64,000 bases of DNA from RPQJ01 sp963746325 (GTDB taxonomy: Bacteria > Pseudomonadota > Gammaproteobacteria > Steroidobacterales > Steroidobacteraceae). Shown one piece after another: positions 17,718 to 29,800 of this stretch (the stretch's first letter is position 1; every line of letters begins with the position of its first letter). The translations under genes were made by a program, and so were the position numbers. The notes under the pieces were generated by a model. The model was not told where the DNA came from. It searched no databases and saw only the letters and a program-made list of their open reading frames with translations. The stretch lies in contig CAVVBC010000005.1 of NCBI GenBank assembly GCA_963746325.1, positions 496,001-560,000 on the forward strand, in the 5' to 3' direction.

Positions 17718-18368
17718 TCAACTACGCGAGACGATCCGCAACGTCACCGGTTGCGGCATCTCGAGCGGCGGCGCCTCCCGCACGCGATTCATCCGGCCCA
17801 GCGCCTGCTCCACTGCCGCGTCGAGCTGCGCGTCGCCAGTGCTGTCCACCAGCGCGATCCGCTCGACCCGTCCGTCCTGTGCGAGCCAAACGCGAACGGT
17901 CAGCTTGTAATTGCCCTTGCGGACCCGCTCATCCTCGGACAGCGCATCGAGGATGCCGTCCTTGATCAGTCCCGTGTACCAGGCGAAGGCCGCCCCCCCG
18001 CCACCGCCGATGATGTCCGCGCCGCCCTTGCGCGCTGCCAGCCCGAAGGCATCGCCTCCCGCCACGCCGTCCGCGTCCAGACCAAGCTCCGCGCCCGGCG
18101 GCGCCTCGTCCACCGGTTCCGGATCCGGCGTGTCCTGCGGCAGCGGCTCGTCGACCTTCTCCTCCGGCGGCGGCGGCGGGGGCGGCTGCTCCGGCGGCGG
18201 CGGCGGCCGCACGATCTGCACGATCTGCGGCACGTCGCGCTTCGGCGTGTCGTCCTTGTCCTGCAGGCCGCTGATCATCTTGACCAGGCCGAGCAGCACG
18301 CCAAGCACGATCAATACGCCGATCGCGGCCGGCAGGTGCTTCAGTACCGGATGCTTCTTGTTGGCCAC
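17718..18368 (-). CDS. TonB family energy-transducing protein
   Basis: 216 residues: a cytoplasmic tail, a membrane helix (LPAAIGVLIVLGVLLGLV, residues 12-29), a Pro-rich spacer (QIVRPPPPPEQPPPPPPP and PDPEPVDEAPPG), a Gly-rich patch, and a C-terminal TonB domain (YKLTVRVWLAQDGRVERIAL, then ALGRMNRVREAPPLEMPQPV). It would couple the ExbB/ExbD proton motor to an outer-membrane partner. GTG start, 19 bp after exbD. Here the only outer-membrane candidates in the operon are the porin and TpsB, neither of which is a plugged TonB-dependent receptor; that is the odd point. Confidence 0.88.
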   Translation of the reverse strand: MANKKHPVLKHLPAAIGVLIVLGVLLGLVKMISGLQDKDDTPKRDVPQIVQIVRPPPPPEQPPPPPPPEEKVDEPLPQDTPDPEPVDEAPPGAELGLDADGVAGGDAFGLAARKGGADIIGGGGGAAFAWYTGLIKDGILDALSEDERVRKGNYKLTVRVWLAQDGRVERIALVDSTGDAQLDAAVEQALGRMNRVREAPPLEMPQPVTLRIVSRS

Positions 18369-18387
18369 GCCGTTGACTGGACATCGA

Positions 18388-18795
18388 TCACTTGACGACG
18401 CGCTGCGTCACCAGGCCGAGCTGGGAGATCTCGAGCTTGCCGATCAGGTCCAGCACGTCGACGACGCGCTGGTACTGGATCGTCGAATCCGCCTTCACGA
18501 TCACCGGCAGCGAGGGATCGGCGGCCTTGTATTGCCGCAACAGCCGCTCGAGCTCGTCGAGTGTCACCGGGTACGTGTCGAGGTAGATCGTGCCGTCCGC
18601 GGTGATCGAGATCGCCTTGGTCTTGGGCTTGGCGATCGATGGGGCCTCGCTCGCCTTCGGCAGGTTGACGGTGATGCCCTGCACCGACGCCGTGGTCATG
18701 ATGATGAAGATGACCAGCAGCACATACGCAAGATCCAGCATCGGCGTGATGTTGATCTCGTCGTAGACATCTTTTTCTTCGGCTGAAGCTGACAT
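18388..18795 (-). CDS. exbD: ExbD/TolR family biopolymer transport protein
   Basis: 135 residues. The single membrane helix carries the proton-carrying Asp in NITPMLDLAYVLLVIFIIMT, and the periplasmic domain (ITADGTIYLDTYPVTLDELE, VIVKADSTIQYQRVVDVLDL) is typical. It forms the inner-membrane motor with the ExbB-fusion protein encoded 21 bp upstream. ATG start. Confidence 0.92.
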   Translation of the reverse strand: MSASAEEKDVYDEINITPMLDLAYVLLVIFIIMTTASVQGITVNLPKASEAPSIAKPKTKAISITADGTIYLDTYPVTLDELERLLRQYKAADPSLPVIVKADSTIQYQRVVDVLDLIGKLEISQLGLVTQRVVK

Positions 18796-18816
18796 TTAGT
18801 CTGGACCCCGGCGCGG

Positions 18817-20634
18817 TCAGGAGTAGCGCTCGGCAGCGCGGGTGACGAACTCGTCGATGAACACGCGCATGTCCGCGACGATTTCCTTGATCTGCGAGTT
18901 CAGCCAGTTGTAGCCGAACAACGCAGGGATCGCGACGGCGAGGCCGGCCACCGTCGCTGCCAGCGCGGCCGCGATGCCGGGCGCGATGGAATTGACGTTG
19001 ACGTCGCCGCTCGCGGCGATGGCGGCGAAGGTGATCATGACGCCGACCACCGTGCCGAGCAGGCCCAGAAAGGGCCCGCCGGAGATGGCGATCGTCAGCA
19101 GCACCATTCTCGATTGCAGCTTCTGCGTCATGCGCACCATGGAGGCGTCCATGGTGGCCTTGATCGCCTCGACCGCCTGCGGCGAGAGCGTCGTCTGCAC
19201 GGCCGCGGCGCCCACGACCGAGCGCGCCTGCCGCGACTGCAGCTGCATCACGCCGTGGTGGTAGAGCCGGTAGACCGTCGACAGGCGGAAGCGCGCATCG
19301 TTTCCATCGAGCGATGGCATGAAGGCCGATGCACTCAGGGCTTCGTCGCCTTCGGCATCCTCGGCTTCCGGCTGGTCCAGCGAGGTGATGTCGCCCCGCA
19401 GCTTCTCGAATTCCTTCAGGAACGCGGCATTCGCCTTCGACACTCGGCTCAGCATCAGCGCTTTCGACACCATGATCATCATGCTGATCACGAACATGAC
19501 CGCGAGGATGCCGATGACGACCCATGCGTCGATGGTCAGGTTCGACAGCGTGGTGCCCAGGTAGCTGACGTCGTCGGCTTCCTTCTGGGCGTCGCTGCCG
19601 TACACGACCAGCGCGGCATCGGCACCCTGGGCACGCGCCTGTGCCCGCAGCCATTCGGACGGACGCGCGACACTCGACACCTGGACCTCGTCGACTGCGC
19701 CCGTCAGGAAATTCGTTCCGCCGGCAGCTGCACCGACGGTGAAGGTGCCGGCGATTTCCGGGACCGTCGCCGGGCTGGAACCGACCTCGACACCGTCCAG
19801 GTACAAGGCAATGCGCTCGTTGCCGACGGTGACCGCGACGTGGTGCCATTGCCCGGTCACCAGCGACGGCGGACCCTGCACCAGTGCCGGCGTACCAACG
19901 CCATCCGTGAGGCGCGCGAAAGGAGCGGTGCCGTTGATGCCAAGCACGACCGACTTCGGCCCATCCGCGAGCGAGAGCACGTGGGCATCGACCTGCTCGA
20001 CGTCGATACGGACCCAGGTCGAGAGCGTGAGACCCTTGCTCGGCACCAGTCGCAACGATGAGCTCGATGGCACGGTAATGACATTGGCACCCGAGAACAC
20101 AGCACCCCCGCCGATCAGCGAAGCCGGGGCCAGATCAGCGTTCGATGTCGCAACGGAGTTGCCGAAGGCCGTGGCATCGACCGGATTGCCGGCGGTCTCG
20201 GAGAGATGCAGCACCAGTGCCTGGTTCGCGTCGTAGGTGCCCGCCGGTTCCGCAGCAGCTGGCGCGTTGGGATTGCCGTAATAGAGAAAGATCTTGTCGG
20301 TGTTCACGCCGCCCGTGAGTTGCGGCACCTTGACCCAGATGTATGCCAGCTGGTTGGCCGCATCGAAGCGCTCGACGTGGAACTTGAGTGGCGTCTTGTC
20401 GTCGCCAGCGATGACGCGGAAGTCGGACCCGTCGGGCTTGACGTCGCCGAAGTAGGTGAAATTGCCGAGCGATAACCGCAGCAGCACCGGCACGTCCGTC
20501 GCGGTCGCCGCGATGTCGCCACCGGCCGGCGTCAGGTCGAGGGTGATCTCCTTACGAAAGTTCCAGTCGTCGTTCCACCATGCGTGACTCAGTGAAGGCG
20601 ACAACAACAGCAGGCAGGCCAGCAACTTGCGCAC
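18817..20634 (-). CDS. DUF2341-LamG-ExbB fusion protein (proton channel with exported lectin-like domain)
   Basis: About 605 residues from the GTG at 20634. It begins with a signal peptide (LLACLLLLSPSLSHAWWNDD). Next is a DUF2341 domain at about residues 30-130 (WNFRKEITLDLT, FYYFGD-like FTYFGDVKPDGSDFRVI, IFLYYGNPNAPAA). A concanavalin/LamG-like domain covers about 140-335 (LTLSTWVRIDVEQ, HHVAVTVGNERIALYLDGVE, AVDEVQVSSVARPSEW). A membrane helix follows near 370-390, then a full MotA/TolQ/ExbB channel (GGPFLGLLGTVVGVMITFAA, IAAALAATVAGLAVAIPALF). The large N-terminal part should lie in the periplasm. A TTG start at 20676 is possible but lacks a ribosome site. It partners with ExbD and TonB downstream. 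Confidence 0.85.
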   Translation of the reverse strand: MRKLLACLLLLSPSLSHAWWNDDWNFRKEITLDLTPAGGDIAATATDVPVLLRLSLGNFTYFGDVKPDGSDFRVIAGDDKTPLKFHVERFDAANQLAYIWVKVPQLTGGVNTDKIFLYYGNPNAPAAAEPAGTYDANQALVLHLSETAGNPVDATAFGNSVATSNADLAPASLIGGGAVFSGANVITVPSSSSLRLVPSKGLTLSTWVRIDVEQVDAHVLSLADGPKSVVLGINGTAPFARLTDGVGTPALVQGPPSLVTGQWHHVAVTVGNERIALYLDGVEVGSSPATVPEIAGTFTVGAAAGGTNFLTGAVDEVQVSSVARPSEWLRAQARAQGADAALVVYGSDAQKEADDVSYLGTTLSNLTIDAWVVIGILAVMFVISMMIMVSKALMLSRVSKANAAFLKEFEKLRGDITSLDQPEAEDAEGDEALSASAFMPSLDGNDARFRLSTVYRLYHHGVMQLQSRQARSVVGAAAVQTTLSPQAVEAIKATMDASMVRMTQKLQSRMVLLTIAISGGPFLGLLGTVVGVMITFAAIAASGDVNVNSIAPGIAAALAATVAGLAVAIPALFGYNWLNSQIKEIVADMRVFIDEFVTRAAERYS

Positions 20635-20844
20635 GTCAACAACCCCAAGCCGCCGGCTCGACTGGCGCGACGACAACCGACGAATTTTTCATGCGGACTC
20701 CACAACGTGGCGGCGCCCCCGCGCGCGCTGCCTACCGAGTCGGCAAGTATCCGTGGGCCACGTGATGAAACTGTGACAAGCATCGACTGCTGGATGGCGC
20801 AGCCACCCGGATCAGGCGTGTCATACAGATGAATACGAACGGCG

Positions 20845-23800
20845 CTATTTCTTCTGCTGACGCCGCAGGCACTCCAGGTCCTTCGGGTCGCACGACTCGT
20901 CGCCGAGCCCGACCACGAAGACATCGAGCCAGGAGAGTGCTTCGTCGCCGGCCAGCGGTTCTCCGTCGCCCGCGCCCTTGTCGCCGCTGTCGAGCGCCGT
21001 GGTGGCCGCGGACGAGGCGCTGCCCGCCGCCGACGCCGGGCCGGCCAATGCGGCGCCCAGCCCGCCTGCGTCCACCGGCACACCGACGGCCACGCCACCG
21101 AACTGGATGTTGTCCGTGCCAATGACCGCGGTCGCGGCAATGGTCAGGTTGCCGGCGACGATGCCCGCATCGCCTGCGTTGACGACGCCGCGCGGGGCGA
21201 ACAGGTCCACGTCGCCGGGTTCGACACCCTCGCTGGTCGCCAGGGTCTGGATACCGCTACCCGTCAGCGTGGCCGGGAAGACGATGATGGGGGTGCCGTT
21301 GGCGTCGAAGGTGATCGTGGGCGGCGGCGCCGAGATCGCGGTCTTGGCGCCGCGTCCCGCGTCGATATCGCCGTTGGTCGACCAGACGAGGATGTTGCCG
21401 CCATCGGTCGCGAAGACCCGTGACTCGTTCACCTGGAGATCGCCATAGGAGACCGAGTTGATGCTGCCCGGACCGCGCACGACGATGCCCAGTTGCGAGG
21501 AGTCCTTGACGAGGCCGAACGATGCGGGCGGACTGGCAAGGCCCACGTTGACTTCGCCGCCGGGCGCGAAGAACGAGATGTCGCCGCCACCACCGAGCGA
21601 GTAGACACGGCTGAAGAACAGCGAGATGTCGCCGCTGTAGGCATTGACCTCGTCCTGGTCCAGGTCCGGGTTCGAGCCGGGGTACAGCGTCTCGAGCGCA
21701 GTAAACCCGCGCGTGAAGTCGTTGCTGTCAGTGCCCGCGGCGTCGCGACCGGAGAACCGCAATTCTGCGAGCAACACCCGATCCAGCAGTTCCCGCTGCA
21801 GCGACACGTCGTAGTCCCGGAAAATCGCCAGCGCCTCGTCCTCACCCAGCCCGTTCAAGACAGACCGTTGCTCGACGAACGCCACGAGGTCCGCGCGGTA
21901 TTGCGCAAGTTGCTCGAATCGAGACTGCGCCTCGTCCGGACTCAAGCCAGTCTCGCCGGTGACGGCCTCGACGTACGCGCCCAGATCGCCCGCAGCCCCA
22001 GGCCCGAAGGCCGCGTCAAGGTAGCGGCTGGTCATGTCGTCGAAGCCCGGCAGCACGCCGTTGAGTCCCGCCAGCACGCTGATGCCGGCGCCGAAATCCG
22101 GCAACGCGGGGTTCTGCAGGTTGCCGAGCGTGGTGACGCCGCGCGAGGTCTGCAAGTCGACGTTGCGCCCGGCGACCAACTGCAGGCTGCCGGGACCGGA
22201 CAGATCGATGCCGAGCGAGCTCGCCTGAATCGAACCGTCCGTGGCGCGCGCGACCGAATAGCGGATGTCGCCACCCGCGAACAAGGTCGTGAGATCGTTC
22301 GCGTCGTCGTGCTGCACCGCAAGCGGCAGGTCGATGAGGTCGCCACCCGCCACGACGCGCGTGGGAGTCGAGAAGAACAACAGGGAGGTATTTCCGGCCA
22401 GCGATCCCTGCGGCGTCTCGAAGCTCACGCTGCCGGTGCGCGCGACGATCCGGGACACGGAGTCGTCGCCGGCATGTACCGGCGTTGCCGCGTGAAAGAC
22501 CGACGAGATGGAGGTCGCCGAGCCGAACGCTTCGACCAGGACTGCGCCGGTGTCCTGCGGCGCACTGAGCGAAGGCAGCGCGGCAAGCTCGGCATCGGAC
22601 TGCAGAATGACCGCCGGGTTCTCCGGGTTCACGCGCGTCACGTCGGTCTCGGCCAGGATCTCCAGCACGGAACCGCCCGCAGGATAGAGGCTGATCTGCC
22701 GGTCGAAGGCGAACCCGCCGCTGTAGGACACCGTGCGCAGACCCGGCGCATAGATCTGCAACGCGACCAGCTGCGAGTCAGCCGCGAGCGGCATGCTGGC
22801 ACTGAGCCAGTCGACCAGGCGTGGAGTATTGTTGGCAATGAGCACGTCGCCGGCGACCGCCTCGATCTGCACGCGGCTGGTGGGCGCGTAGGTCGCGAAC
22901 ACGGACTGGTTCGCAGTGCCTGTTCCCTGCGAGCGACCCTGCGGCAACAGGGTCGGGTTGACCACGGTCTCGATGCCCGCCGAACCGCGCGCCAGCAGTT
23001 CCCAGGTGCCGTCCCCCAACGCGAGGACGGGGAAGACGGCCCCCTGGGCCAGGGGATTGTCCGCCGCACTGATGTCGCCGCCGGCTTCGAGCCGACCGGC
23101 GCCGTTCGCAACGTAATAGCTCCCGCCATGGATGTCGCCGCCCGCGCGAATCATGAGGTCGCCGCCGCCCGCGACCGTCAGGGTGCTGGCGCTGGATCGG
23201 GTGTCGGACGGAATGCCCACGCTGGGAATCGACGCCGAGAAGTTCACGATGTCGCCGCCCGCCTCGATCGTGACATTGCCGCCGGCCAGTGCGGCGACGT
23301 TCTGCTCGAAGCGCGCGAAGTTGACCGTCCAGGCGGTGGGGAATCCATTCGGGCTGACCGCAGGGTCTTTGCCCACGCGCCACAGCCAGTCCGTGACCAG
23401 TTGGCGCGTGAAGCCCGTTGTCGGACCCTGGGCATCGGCACCGACGATGTCCCCATCGACCCGCAGGCGGATGTCGCCGCCATCCACGGGATACGCTCGC
23501 CCGCCCAGACCGACCGCCCCGGTGCCCAGCAAGGCGCCGGCGCTGCTCGCGCGACCTGCGGTGTACAGAACCGACGCACGGTTTTCCAGGATGAAATCGC
23601 CGGAGGCCGCGACGTCGATGGAGCCGTTGCCGGTGCGCACCATGCGGAACGTCGACACGGTTGAAGCCGAAGTACTGGGATTGCCAGCCGCAATCACCAG
23701 GTCGCCGCTGGCGGCGCTATCGACCGCCAGCGGATCGGCGGCCGTGAGGTCCGCGCCCGCCACGAGCCGGTAAGACCACGAGTCCGCAGGGGCTGCAACA

Positions 23801-26800
23801 TCGAGTCTGAGCGCGGATGAGTTCGCGTTGCCCGTCACACCGACGAAGCCATCGGATAACGAGCCATTGAAGACCAGGTCGCCGGCGGTCCGCAGGGTCA
23901 GCACACCGGGTGTCCCGCCGTCGGCGCCGTAGCGCCAACCGGAGAGGTCCCAGTTCACGACGGCCGGCCGACTGGAGCCTGTCGCCGGACCGAGCGCAAG
24001 ATCAGCTGCGGTCTGGATCTCGATGCCGGGCAGCAGCCGGACGCGTTCGTCGTCGGCCAGCCTCAGACCGTCGAGAATCGAGGACTCGGCGGACATGAAT
24101 TCCACCGCATCGACGTGCAGCGGATTGAACGAATCCGCCGCGACGTTGTTCGCAGCGATGACTCCAGCGACGATCAGGCCGTCTGCATCGTCGTAGACCG
24201 CGTAGCCCTCGATGCCGATCCGGTCCGCCCCAAGAATTCTTCCGGCCAATGAGACTGCATCGTTGCCGGCGTCGGCATCGGTCACCGTCAGCAAGGCCTC
24301 CCGCGTCGTCCGCACGTTGACCTGGCCCGCTCGTTGACTGGCACTGCCTCCCGCGGCGACATCGATCGTCGCGGTGCGACCGATCGATACGCCGCCGCGC
24401 ACGGACAGCAATTCAACCAGGCCGCCATTGCCCGCGGGCGCGAGCGCGTCCGCGTCGATGCGGCCGTCGACCTGGACGCCATCGCTGCCATGCAGGGTCA
24501 CGCGGCCGCCGTTCTGACCGCTCGAGTCGATCGCACCGGTCACGAGCACTCGTCCGGCGTCTGCCGTCAGCACGACGTGCTCGGCACGCATGCCCTGGGC
24601 GCCCACCACCAGGTCGCCGGCGCCGCGCTGGCGGACCGTCCGGGCCGCATGGAGACCACCTTGATCCAGGCGCGCGTTGAGCGTGTCCACGCTGCCGACC
24701 GCGCCGGCGTCGATGGCGATGCGCCCACTGTCGGCCGCGCGCACTGCACTCCCGTCCACGAGGCCATCAAGCTGCAGCGCGCCGGTCGGAGCCACCAGCC
24801 GGACCGTGCCCGCCCGCCCGGCGCCCGCGGCCGAGACGTCGATGAGACTGCCGGCGTCGAGCGCAAGGTCGCCACCCGTCGATACCAGGCGCACGGTACC
24901 GGCCGCCACGGCGAACGAACTGCCGTCGAACTCACGCAAACGCCCCGCGACATCGACCTGTGCGCCGTCCTGCAGTGTCAGGTCGCCGTCGCTATAGACT
25001 TCGATCAGGCCCGCCGCGGCTTCGATGCGACTGGCAATGGCCACGGTCGCACCGCGCAGTTCGAGCTGGCCGCCGAGCCCCGCACCCGGCGACGACGCAT
25101 CCGCTGCCGGCCCTTCGATCGTCAGCGCCCCCACGCTGCCCAGCGCCGAGCGGGCTCCCCGGTCGACACTGATGACGGGTGTACCGATCGTGAGATCGCC
25201 GTCGGCTCGCAGGCCGCCCGCGCCGGTCAGGAGGATGGATTCCGAGGCGTCGAGGCGAACCGTCTCGTACCCGACCATCGCTTGCAGACCCGGCCCAACA
25301 GTCATGTTTCGAGCCGCAAACTGCAGCGTGCCGCCCACGACAGGGGTGTCGCCGAGGACACCGCCGCCGCTGTTCAGTAGGGTGATCGAGTCGGCTGCGG
25401 AGATCCGTGCGTCCAGGTCGGCATTCAGGCCGGCATCGCGGCGCTGCCAACCGGACGCATCGACGACCAGACGCTCGAGCTCGAGCTCGAGATCGCCGTA
25501 CAGATCGACGCTGGAGCGACTGACCAGTCGCAGCTCGCTCAGGTCGAGGCCGCTGAGAGCGGCCGCATCGAGCGTCAACCCCGGTGTGTCCGCAGGCGTC
25601 GCGCCGATGCTGATCAGGCTGGCCCCGAGACTCAGCGAGCCTTGCGGCAGGACCAGCGTTGCCGCCGACCGGGTGTCGAGCGACGCATCGAGAGCAAGTG
25701 ACCCGCCGGCCGCTTCAATCCGGCTGCCCTGTTCGAGCAGCACGGTGCCAGCGAGCCCCTGCTCACCTGAGCGCAGCAAGCTCACCTGCGTTCCTGCCGT
25801 GACAACCACGGCGGCACCGTCTCCGGCCAATTGGAAGGTATCCGCGAGTTGCCCCAACTCGCCGCTCGCAGCCAGCTCCGCGCCGGCGGCCACCGTCAGC
25901 GCATCACTCGCGACGAGCAGCAGCTGCGGTCCTGCGAGCCTGGCGTCACCGGCGATCGTCAGGTTGGTTGCTTCGGTCGTGATCAGCGTGCCGTCCGGGC
26001 CACTGCTGCGGCGCCCGCCGAGCAGCAGGCTCTCGGCCCCGAGTGCCGCGAGCTGCTCCGGGTCGAGCAGCACGGCATCGCCGACTGTCGCCGTCGCATT
26101 CGTCACCACGAGATTGTCGGCACTGATGTCGACGGCCGCGCCTCGCCCGCCGGCGCTGGCGGCCTGCAGCGACCCCAGCAGACTCAACTGCGAGCCAGCC
26201 GCGATCGCAAGCAGTCCGGCATCTGCTGGCGCACGTACGAAGCTGCGCGTAGCTGCCGAAAGAGATGCCAGGTATTCGCTGGCGCGGGTCGTGTCGTAAC
26301 GGGCGAGTTCCGCGACTTGAGCGGCCGTACGCACCGTGAACCCGCTGGTCCGGGCGTCTGCGATCGTTGAGTTGGCGACAGCTCGATAGCCGGAGACGAC
26401 GGTCGAACCGTCGAGTTGCGTGACTTGCGTCCCGGCCGGGATGTCCTGGAAGCCGGTCGCCGCCGATACCGCGAAAGCACCGGGCAACAACGCATAGGCC
26501 GCTGGCAGCAGCACGTAATCGCCCGCAGGGACCCCGGCGACGCCCGCGGACAGGTGCACGATGTCGCCGACCGCAAGTTGCGTGCCGGGAGACTCCTGCG
26601 GGTCGTACGGCGCGTACTGGATGTCGAGTCCGGGGACGATCGCAAACAATCCGGGGCTGACGTCCGCCGCCAGCACGTCGAGCTTGCCGGTCGGACCGGG
26701 AATGAATTCGTAGGCGAGCATGTCGCCGCCGCCGGACAGGTCGACGATCGCGCCGGCGGCGATATCGACCGTATCGGCATCCAGCAACACGCGCTGCTCG

Positions 26801-29800
26801 GGCACTGGGGTCGTATCGCCGACGACCAGCGTTTGTCCTTGCAGGCTATACACCCAGTCCGTGCCAGCCTGCAGGCCACCGAACGGAATCAAGGCGCCTT
26901 CGGCCGAGGTCGAAGTGACGCTGCCAGGTGCAAGCCGCAGGTCCTGCGCGATCAACTCGATGGCGCCAAACGGCGCGCGCAGGTTACCCGCCTGTTCGAT
27001 CGTCGTGGCCCGCAGTCGCAGCCTGGAACCCGCCGACAGGACGGCGCCCGGGTCGCCCCCGCTGCCTTCGATGCGCAGTCGCCCATCCTCTGGACGCGCG
27101 ACTTCAATCTGGAAGTCGCTGAGGGTGGTCGCGTAGACCTGTTCGGCCCGCAGCAGCAGATCGGCAGCTGTGGTCAGGTTGCCGACTACGGACGCCGCAC
27201 CCAGCCCCTGCACCCCGCGCGCACGGATGTCGCCGCTGCTCAGCAGTTCGACGGACTCGAAGCCATCGATCACGCTGTTGCCGACGACTTCGACCAGCGA
27301 GCCGTGCAGCGCCAGCGTGCCACCCAGCTGGCCCTCCAGGCCGGGGGTCTGCTGGTAGCTGCGATTCGAGTGTCCGATCGCGATATAGGGCGCTTCGATC
27401 GCGCTGTCGCCGATTCCGCGCAGCCGCGCAGCGTCGACGACGAACTGCCGGCGCAGTTGCAGCGCCACGTTGCCGTCGAGTTCGACGGTACCCGGGGCCA
27501 CCACCTGGTTGCTGAATTCGTCGCTACCGACGGTCGCTGCTGCGGCGAGGGTGACCGAATCGAACCGCCCAGCAGCGACCTGGTCGTCGCTGACCAGCGC
27601 CCTGCCAAAAAAGGCGTCCGGCAACGCGCTGCCCGGTCGCACGGACACCGGGCTCGCGGCGTCCGTCAGCACGACTCGACGCTCCGTGAACGTCAATGGA
27701 TAGCGCTCGCCGGTGCCGGCGCGGTCGTTGGCGTCCAGGCTCACGAGCAGCTCGCCACCTGCGGCATTGCTGCCGGGTTCGCCCGGTCCTGCCTGCAGGG
27801 ATCCCGACAGCACCACGGCATCGGCCGCAGTGATGGCGATACGGCCCCCGTCGGAGACGATGTTGCGGGGCTGCGTGTCACTGCTGCTACCCGGCGACTG
27901 CGGCACGTCCAGCACTGCCGCCGTGCCGGCGACGTTGATGGTCGCCGCCGGATTCACGACGATGGAGCCGCGCTGCGCAACCAGCGAGACTGAGCCGCCG
28001 TCGAGCACGTCGCCCAACCGCAAGCCGAGGGGATTGGGCTGGCGCCGGACGGCACCTGAGGCATCGAGCAACCCGCCATCGCCCAGCCAGATTCCCTGGG
28101 CACTGAGCACTTCGCCGATCGCGAGGCTGTTGTCGAGTGTCAGCGAGATATTGCCCGACGGCGCGAGGATCGTGCCCTCGACCGTCAGTGTCGAATTGCT
28201 GCGCAGGGCGACGCGGCTGCCGATGTCGCCCTGGATCAGGGCTCCCGCTTCGACGAGCAGGCCTCCCACCGCGGCGAAATTGTCGTTGGTGTACAGGAGC
28301 CCGTTCGGCAGCGCCGGAATGGTGGTCGTCAGGTTGAGGTTGGTCGGGCGACGCAGGTCGTCCGTGAGCATGGCGATGTCGGCGATGCTGGCCAGCGCTG
28401 TGCCGCTGACCGCGCTCAGCGCGTCGGCACGCAGCAGGAAGTTGACCTGCCGCAGATCGAGCGCGGTGCCGGACCGTACGGTCAGCCCCTGCTCGGTGGA
28501 ACGCAGCGAGATCGTGCCGAAGCCCGCGGCGAGCAGGTCCTGCGGACTGAGCCAGCTCCCGCTCTCGCACGCGACTGCCGCAATGCACAACTCGGAGCCG
28601 GCGATGGCGAGTGACCCTCCGGTCGCGAGGCCATAGCCGCGGAGCGTCGCGTCGAAACGCAGCAACTCGGGCTGGGGAAAGTTGGGATCGGGTGTCGCCG
28701 CAACGCTGATCGAGCCCGCCGCGCCGGCGTCGATGCGCCCATCGGGGCGCGCGCGCGCGCCGCCCGAGACGTCGATCAGCGCGCCGCTTTCGAGCCGGAC
28801 GTAACCCTGGCGAGCGCTCGCGTTGAGTCCGCCGCCCGCCGTAAACAGCGCTGGCAACGCAGCGCCAGGAGAATTCAGCAGCGGCGATTCGTTGACCCAA
28901 AGCCCCGCGAGGTCGATGGAGGAAGTCTCGCGGACGTCGATGCCGATGTACGGCGCGACACCCTGGTTGGTGAGCAGCGCCGTGACATTGACCGTGCCGG
29001 AGGGCGCGCTGATGTCGCCTGCGATGTCGACGGCCCCGGCGGCAATCGTCGAGCGCGCCCTGGCTGCCCAGCGCGAGTGTCGTCTCCTCCGGTAGCGCGA
29101 CGGTACCGTTCGAGTTCACCGAGAGTCGGGTGATCCCATTCTCGCCGAACAGTTCCTCGCGCAGCGCCGTAACGAAGTCGGCGGGCAGCGCGTCCACGGC
29201 CGGATCGAAAGGCGCGCCGGAAGACGATTCCAGCGCAGGCAGTACCAGGCCACCGCCGATGGTCACGTCTCGGCCCACCAGGTCGAGGGTGTTGAACGAG
29301 GCCGCGCCAAAGACGAGTTGTGCGCCCAGGGGAAACTGGTCGTAGGGTCGATACAGGGCACCGCTCGGCACCGGCTGGGCCGGACGCCGCTGATGCCGGC
29401 CGACCGTCACGTTGCCGATCACGTCGCCATCGATGATCGCTGCAGGCGTGACGATCTGCAGCGACCCGGCGTCCTTGCCTTCGAGATAACCGCTTTCGAA
29501 CCGGCCTGGATTGGCAAATGTATTGAAGCTCTCGACGACACCCCAGCGCTCGTGATTCACCGTGAAAGTCGAGACGATGCCGGTGTAGACGCGATTCGGG
29601 TCGGCGACGCCGATGTCGTAGAGCTTGCCGTCGGCGCCACGCACCTGCGTGGTGTTGACGAAGCCGTCGAGGAATTCGACCACGCCGCCTGAAACGTCGA
29701 CCACCGAGCCGGGTGCAAGCACCACGTCGCCCTGGGACTCCAGCGCGACCGTGCCGCCGCCAAGATTCCGCTCCTGCACGGTACGTCCCACGAGCGAGAT

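Noticed and set aside
20636..20692. An 18-codon frame (MKNSSVVVAPVEPAAWGC) ending next to the GTG of the ExbB-fusion gene, as a leader peptide
   Set aside because: No ribosome site and no attenuator hairpin; chance open frame is more likely.
21493..23664. A 723-codon open frame on the plus strand inside tpsA
   Set aside because: It runs opposite the DUF3739 exoprotein in a GC-rich region, with Arg/Gln-rich composition and no domain. It is an antisense shadow.
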